From Candidatus Latescibacterota bacterium (GTDB taxonomy: Bacteria; Latescibacterota; 4484-107): DNA of 8,709 nucleotides. Positions 5,153 to 8,709 of this stretch are shown piece after piece. The notes under the pieces are model-generated. The model had not been told where the DNA came from. It did no database searches and saw only the letters and a list, made by a program, of their open reading frames with translations. Where the stretch lies: the NCBI GenBank assembly GCA_030613045.1, contig JAUWMS010000071.1, positions 1 through 8,709 on the forward strand, written 5' to 3'. The translations under genes were made by a program, and so were the position numbers. Within the stretch, counting starts at the first letter, position 1. The number at the start of each line of letters is the position of its first letter.

Positions 5153-6610
5153 ATGGCACTGAAAATATACAATACATTAACTCGAAAAAAAGAACCCTTC
5201 GTTCCGCTGCGCGAAGGCGAGGTGGGCATGTACGTGTGCGGGCCTACGGTGTACGATCATGCGCACATTGGGCACGCGAAGACGTATGTGAGTTTCGATG
5301 CGGTGGTGCGCTATCTGCGTTATCTGGGATACCACGTGCTCTATATTCAAAACATCACGGACGTGGGGCATCTGACCGACGACGCGGATGCGGGAGAGGA
5401 TAAGATCGCCAAGCGCGCAGCCCAGCGGCGCGTGGAGCCCATGGCGCTGGTGGAGACGGTTATGCGGAGTTATTTCGAGGACATGGATGCGCTGAACGTG
5501 GCGCGTCCGGACATTTCCCCCAGGGCGAGCGGGCACATCCCGGAGCAGATCGAATTGGTGCGCACGCTGATCGAAAAAGGGCATGCATACGAGGCGAACG
5601 GGTCGGTGTATTTTTCGGTGGCGTCGTTTCCGGCGTATGGAAAATTGTCCGGGCGACGGCCGGAGGCGCAAAAGGAATGCGCGCGCATCGGGGTCAATCC
5701 GGAAAAGCGGGATGCGGCGGACTTTGCGCTGTGGAAGCGCGCGGAGCCGGGGCACATTCTGCGGTGGTCCAGTCCGTGGGGCGTGGGCTTTCCCGGCTGG
5801 CACGTCGAGTGCTCGGCCATGGCGATGAAGTACATCGGAGAAACGCTGGACATTCACGGAGGCGGACTGGACAACGTGTTCCCGCACCACGAATGCGAGA
5901 TCGCGCAAAGCGAGGCGGCTACGGGAAAACCATTTGTGCGATACTGGATGCACAACAATATGGTCACCGTGGACGGCGTCCGGATGGGGAAATCTCTGGG
6001 AAATTTCGTAACGATCAAGGACGCGCTGAAGCGCTTTGATCCGATGGCCGTGCGCTTCTTCGTGTTGAGCAGTCACTACCGCAGCCCATTGGATTTCAGC
6101 GAGGAAGCCCTGTCCGCGGCCGAACGGGGATTGAACCGGCTGTATGCCGCGATTCGCGAGGTGCGCGCGCGGATGCGGGAGGCGGAACCCGGAGAGACAG
6201 ACAGGGCGTTTATGGAGAAATTGGAGATTACCAAAGCGGCTTTCCTCGAAGCGATGGACGATGACTTCAATACGGCAGGCGCGGTCGGCGTTCTTTTCGA
6301 TTTCACCAGGGCGGTCAATACCTTGCTCCATTCCGGGCAGACGATCCATCGGCGGACGTGGGTTGCCATAGACGCGCTTTACACCGCATTGGGCGGCGAG
6401 ATTCTGGGGATCGTGCCGGAGACTTTCGTGGAGGCCGAAGGGGATGATCTGGAGGAATCCTTGATGGATTTGCTTATAGACGTGCGGGAAGAGCTTCGGA
6501 AAGCCAAACAATGGGCGCTGTCGGATACCATCCGGGATCGGCTGTCCGGCATCGGCGTGGTTTTGGAGGATGGACCGGAGGGGACAGTGTGGAACAGGAA
6601 AAACAGGTAG
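5153..6610 (+). CDS. cysS: Cysteinyl-tRNA synthetase
   Basis: CysS is the class I aminoacyl-tRNA synthetase that charges tRNA-Cys with cysteine in the cytosol. From ATG 5153 it has 485 residues (E. coli has 461). The catalytic Rossmann fold contains HIGH at 38-41 and a KMSKS-type loop written RMGKSLGN (277-284), a variant seen in other CysS proteins. The cysteine-selecting zinc site is complete: Cys29 in CGPTVYD, Cys220 in HVECSAMA, then His245 and Glu249 in FPHHECE, with the spacing of E. coli. A helical DALR-type anticodon-side domain follows. ATG 5153 is supported by GGAGGG seven bases upstream; an upstream in-frame GTG at 5114 would add 13 residues encoded largely by a repeat arm. The last residues (RKNR) and TAG stop lie in the arm of an inverted repeat, so the C-terminal tail is repeat-encoded. 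It is convergent with dapL. Confidence 0.97.
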   Translation: MALKIYNTLTRKKEPFVPLREGEVGMYVCGPTVYDHAHIGHAKTYVSFDAVVRYLRYLGYHVLYIQNITDVGHLTDDADAGEDKIAKRAAQRRVEPMALVETVMRSYFEDMDALNVARPDISPRASGHIPEQIELVRTLIEKGHAYEANGSVYFSVASFPAYGKLSGRRPEAQKECARIGVNPEKRDAADFALWKRAEPGHILRWSSPWGVGFPGWHVECSAMAMKYIGETLDIHGGGLDNVFPHHECEIAQSEAATGKPFVRYWMHNNMVTVDGVRMGKSLGNFVTIKDALKRFDPMAVRFFVLSSHYRSPLDFSEEALSAAERGLNRLYAAIREVRARMREAEPGETDRAFMEKLEITKAAFLEAMDDDFNTAGAVGVLFDFTRAVNTLLHSGQTIHRRTWVAIDALYTALGGEILGIVPETFVEAEGDDLEESLMDLLIDVREELRKAKQWALSDTIRDRLSGIGVVLEDGPEGTVWNRKNR

Positions 6611-6697
6611 AGAGAAAGGCAGGTAAAGGTAAAGATAAAGGTAGAGAAAACTGCTTCCTGGTTTTTTCTCTACCTCTACCTCTACCTGTTTTTCCTG
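6595..6697. repeat. Nested inverted repeat between convergent cysS and dapL, probable two-way terminator (element C)
   Basis: Outer arms 6595-6612 and 6680-6697 are perfectly complementary over 18 bases. An inner pair, 6640-6650 with 6664-6674, is perfect over 11. The purine side carries hexamers AGGTAA, AGGTAA, AGATAA, AGGTAG (6621-6644), and the pyrimidine side carries TCTACC three times (6669-6686), so many pairing registers exist. The left outer arm contains the cysS TAG stop. The right arm ends five bases before the dapL stop. T runs at 6662-6667 and 6689-6693 could help termination of cysS transcripts, and the matching A run 6599-6603 reads as T for dapL. Confidence 0.88.
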
Positions 6698-6702
6698 CCT
6701 GA

Positions 6703-7869
6703 TCAGGAAAGCACCTTCCGGATCCGATCCATCGCCTCCTCCAACCGCGCATCCGGCACGGTCAGGGCGATCCGCACAAAGCCCTCCCCATACTGGCCAT
6801 AAGCCGTTCCGGCCGCCACGACCACGGACGCTTGCTCGAACAGGAGCGTTGCAAAATCCAGCGAACTCATCCCCTCCGGCGTGGGAATCCACAGATAAAA
6901 CGTCCCCTTGGGCGGATCGTATTTCCATCCCAAAGAACGCAGCGTATCCACCACGAGGGTCCGCCGCTTCGCATAAATTTCCAGCATCCGGGCGATGTGC
7001 GCATCCTCATGCTCCAGGGCCCAAATCGCCGCGTGCTGGATCGGCGCAAAAATCCCCGAATCCGTATTCTCCTTCACCTTCGAGAGTCCCGCGATCAACG
7101 CCCGATTTCCCACCGCCATCCCGATCCGCCATCCCGTCATGTTATACGGCTTGGACAGCGAATTGAGTTCGATGCCCACGTCCATCGCGCCCGGTGCGTT
7201 TAAGAAACTGAGCCGCTCGGTCCCGTCGAATAGCATCTCACTGTACGCGCCGTCGTGACAGATCGCCACGTCGTATTCCCTGGCAAACGCCACCAGATCC
7301 GCAAAAAAAGCCCGCGTGGCCACCGCGCCCGTGGGATTGTTCGGGTAGTTCAGAAACATCGCCACGGCCTTCGACGCCACGGAAGCGGAAATGTCCTCCA
7401 ACTTGGGAAGATACCCATTCTCCGGCAAAATCGGCACCGAAACCGGCTCGCCGCCTCCGATTAATATGCTCGCGCGATAGGCCGGGTACCCCGGATCCGT
7501 CATCAACACCACGTCTCCCGGATTGACCCGCGCCAACACGAAGTGGTGCACGCCCTCCTTCGAGCCGATCAGCCCCAGCGCCTCCGTCTCCGGATCGAGC
7601 GTCACGCCATACCGCCGTCTATACCATGCGGCCACCGCTTCCCGAAACAAAAGCATCCCCTTCTCCTCGTCCGGCGGGTACGGATGATTGGCCTGATCCT
7701 CCGCCTGCCGGGCCAGTTCCCGGATCACCCCCTCCGGCGTGCTCTCCACCGGATCGCCCACTCCGAGGCTGATCACATCCACGCCTTTTTTTCGCGCGTC
7801 CCCGATCTTTCTGCGAAGCTCCATAAACGGATACGGAGGAATCGCGCTCAATCGCTGTGCCAACTCCAT
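6703..7869 (-). CDS. dapL: LL-diaminopimelate aminotransferase (PLP-dependent, class I/II)
   Basis: DapL transfers an amino group from glutamate to tetrahydrodipicolinate, giving LL-diaminopimelate in one step for lysine and peptidoglycan synthesis. The 388-residue protein shows the complete fold type I aminotransferase pattern: LGVGDPVESTP near 35-45, IGSKEG (101-106), NYPNNPTG with Asn178, Asp206 and Tyr209 in CHDGAYSE, the PLP lysine Lys240 in SLSKPYNMTGWRIG with Arg248, and substrate-carboxylate Arg366 in GEGFVRIAL. The IGSKEG, SLSKPYNMTGWRIG and IALTVPD wording favours the DapL group over aspartate or alanine aminotransferases, but related specificity is not excluded. The start is fixed by AAAAGGAGG four bases upstream. 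It lies 168 bases downstream of a hydroxyacid dehydrogenase on the same strand, separated by an inverted repeat, and converges on cysS. Confidence 0.88.
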   Translation of the reverse strand: MELAQRLSAIPPYPFMELRRKIGDARKKGVDVISLGVGDPVESTPEGVIRELARQAEDQANHPYPPDEEKGMLLFREAVAAWYRRRYGVTLDPETEALGLIGSKEGVHHFVLARVNPGDVVLMTDPGYPAYRASILIGGGEPVSVPILPENGYLPKLEDISASVASKAVAMFLNYPNNPTGAVATRAFFADLVAFAREYDVAICHDGAYSEMLFDGTERLSFLNAPGAMDVGIELNSLSKPYNMTGWRIGMAVGNRALIAGLSKVKENTDSGIFAPIQHAAIWALEHEDAHIARMLEIYAKRRTLVVDTLRSLGWKYDPPKGTFYLWIPTPEGMSSLDFATLLFEQASVVVAAGTAYGQYGEGFVRIALTVPDARLEEAMDRIRKVLS

Positions 7870-7873
7870 AACG

Positions 7874-7882
7874 CCTCCTTTT
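7874..7882 (-). promoter_or_regulatory. Strong Shine-Dalgarno sequence of dapL
   Basis: On the - strand AAAAGGAGG precedes the dapL ATG with a short four-base gap. It is the best ribosome binding site in the window and settles the start of the gene. Confidence 0.85.
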
Positions 7883-7904
7883 CTCTGACGGCGAATAGAA
7901 AATC

Positions 7905-8024
7905 CACCGCAGAGGCGCAGAGAACGCAGAGAAAGCTGCAGGTAGAGGCAGGTATAGGTGGGAGCTTTCCCTTTACCTGCCGTAATCTGCCTTTCTTCTC
8001 TGCGAACTCCGCGTCTCTGCGGTG
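7905..8024. repeat. Compound inverted repeat between the dehydrogenase and dapL (element B)
   Basis: Outer arms 7905-7933 and 7996-8024 are complementary at 25 of 29 positions and consist of CGCAGAG words. They are related to the CGCAAAG arms of the element at 1036-1170. Inside is a different pair: GGCAGGTA (7947-7954) with TACCTGCC (7974-7981), within AGGTAG/AGGTAT/AGGTGG words like those of the cysS-dapL element. The element thus combines the outer arms of one family with the inner arms of another. It nearly fills the 168-base spacer, ending 13 bases from the dehydrogenase stop. Confidence 0.88.
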
Positions 8025-8037
8025 AACGGTATCTTTT

Positions 8038-8709
8038 CTACGCTAATTGCTCATAGCGCTCAAACGGCACGGCTCCCTGCACCGGCTTTCCGGCGAAAAA
8101 ATCCTCCAGCGCCTGCACGGCCATCTCGCCGATCTTAAAATAGCCATAGTATCCGGCGCCCGAAATGTGCGGCGTAATGAGGACGTTGGGAAGTTTTCGG
8201 AAGGGGCTGTCCTTCGGAAGCGGTTCCGGCTCCGTCACGTCCAACGCCAGCAAAATCCGTCCGGTCCGGGCTTCCCGCAGCAGCGCGTCGTGATCCATGA
8301 CCTTCCCCCGGGACGTGTTCACCAGGGTGGCCCCGTCCTTCATCCGCTTCAACTGTTCCGCCCCGATCATTTTCTCCGTCTCCGGGATCATCGGCGCGTG
8401 CACCGTCACCAGATCCGAGCGCGCAAACAACTCGTTCAGGGACACCTTCTCCACGTTCAACCGTCCGGCCTCCTCGTCCGACAGATACGGATCATACACG
8501 ATCAGTTTCAGATCGAAGGGCTCAAGCAGCCGGATCACCTCGCGTCCCACCTTGCTCGCGGACACCAGCCCCAGCGTGCTTCCATTCAAAAATTGCCCGT
8601 TTTTCGGGATCGCCGGATCCAGCCATTCCCCGCGTTGCCGGATCGCCAACGCGTGTTCCTCAAAATGGTGGCTCGCCATAATCAACAATCCCACCGTGGA
8701 TTCCGCCAC
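8038..8709 (-). CDS. D-2-hydroxyacid dehydrogenase, phosphoglycerate dehydrogenase-like (5' end outside window)
   Basis: This NAD-dependent D-isomer-specific 2-hydroxyacid dehydrogenase family oxidises or reduces 2-hydroxy/2-keto acids. The visible 223 residues start inside the protein, in the VAEST helix that precedes the NAD domain, so the GTG at the window edge is not the real start; roughly the first third is missing. NAD-domain features follow: a Rossmann turn at about 46-55 written LGLVSASKVG instead of the usual GxGxxG, then VYDPYLS with the NAD-binding Asp. The catalytic set is Arg134 in NTSRGK, Glu162 in LDVTEPEP and His181 in ITPHISG. The DPYLSDEEA wording suggests a subfamily known from other bacteria with altered glycine loops; the substrate cannot be told. 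A serA role in serine synthesis is possible but not shown. It is upstream of dapL on the same strand. Confidence 0.85.
   Translation of the reverse strand: MAESTVGLLIMASHHFEEHALAIRQRGEWLDPAIPKNGQFLNGSTLGLVSASKVGREVIRLLEPFDLKLIVYDPYLSDEEAGRLNVEKVSLNELFARSDLVTVHAPMIPETEKMIGAEQLKRMKDGATLVNTSRGKVMDHDALLREARTGRILLALDVTEPEPLPKDSPFRKLPNVLITPHISGAGYYGYFKIGEMAVQALEDFFAGKPVQGAVPFERYEQLA

Noticed and set aside
5977..6004. CysS KMSKS loop changed to RMGKS as a sign of inactivation
   Set aside because: MGKSLGN forms of this loop occur in other bacterial CysS proteins, and the zinc and HIGH residues are all in place.
5177..6928. Very long (583-codon) open frame on the - strand opposite cysS and the end of dapL
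   Set aside because: It is antisense to a fully conserved CysS and crosses repeat element C. The predicted protein is rich in His, Arg and Pro with no recognisable motif, as expected from mirrored GC-rich codons.
7543..8025. + strand open frame opposite the dapL start and through element B
   Set aside because: It is antisense to conserved dapL and continues into a non-coding repeat; the product has biased composition and no motif.

Overview
This is about 8.7 kb of chromosomal bacterial DNA, moderately GC-rich, carrying eight protein genes of ordinary housekeeping type. I see no rRNA, tRNA, CRISPR array, transposase or phage gene. The protein set fits a bacterium that makes isoprenoids by the MEP pathway (ispF), diaminopimelate by the one-step aminotransferase route (dapL) and D-Ala-D-Ala peptidoglycan precursors (ddl). 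The unusually repeat-rich spacers recall genomes of little-studied environmental bacterial phyla. I cannot name the taxon from sequence alone.

Layout: on the + strand lie the 3' part of mgtE (Mg2+ channel, 5' end outside the window), recO (recombinational repair), a 495-base non-coding repeat mosaic, ispF (MEcPP synthase), a DedA-family membrane protein, ddl (D-Ala-D-Ala ligase) and cysS (cysteinyl-tRNA synthetase). On the - strand, convergent with cysS, lie dapL (LL-diaminopimelate aminotransferase) and, upstream of it, a D-2-hydroxyacid dehydrogenase whose 5' end is outside the window. Ddl and DapL both feed peptidoglycan precursor synthesis, and DapL also feeds lysine; the other genes are not obviously linked in function.

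The striking part is between the genes. Almost every spacer holds a different inverted-repeat element built from short words of about 6 to 9 bases, often in tandem. Each tends to fill the spacer from the stop codon of one gene to the ribosome binding site or start of the next. Three genes (dedA, ddl, cysS) have their stop codons inside such a word array. Two elements (mgtE-recO and dehydrogenase-dapL) share related outer arms around unrelated inner arms. A similar word array plus G/C-rich palindrome sits in frame inside ddl and adds about 38 residues to the enzyme, including a run of eight G. This spread of word-repeat elements, with one apparent coding insertion, is the best candidate here for something undescribed.
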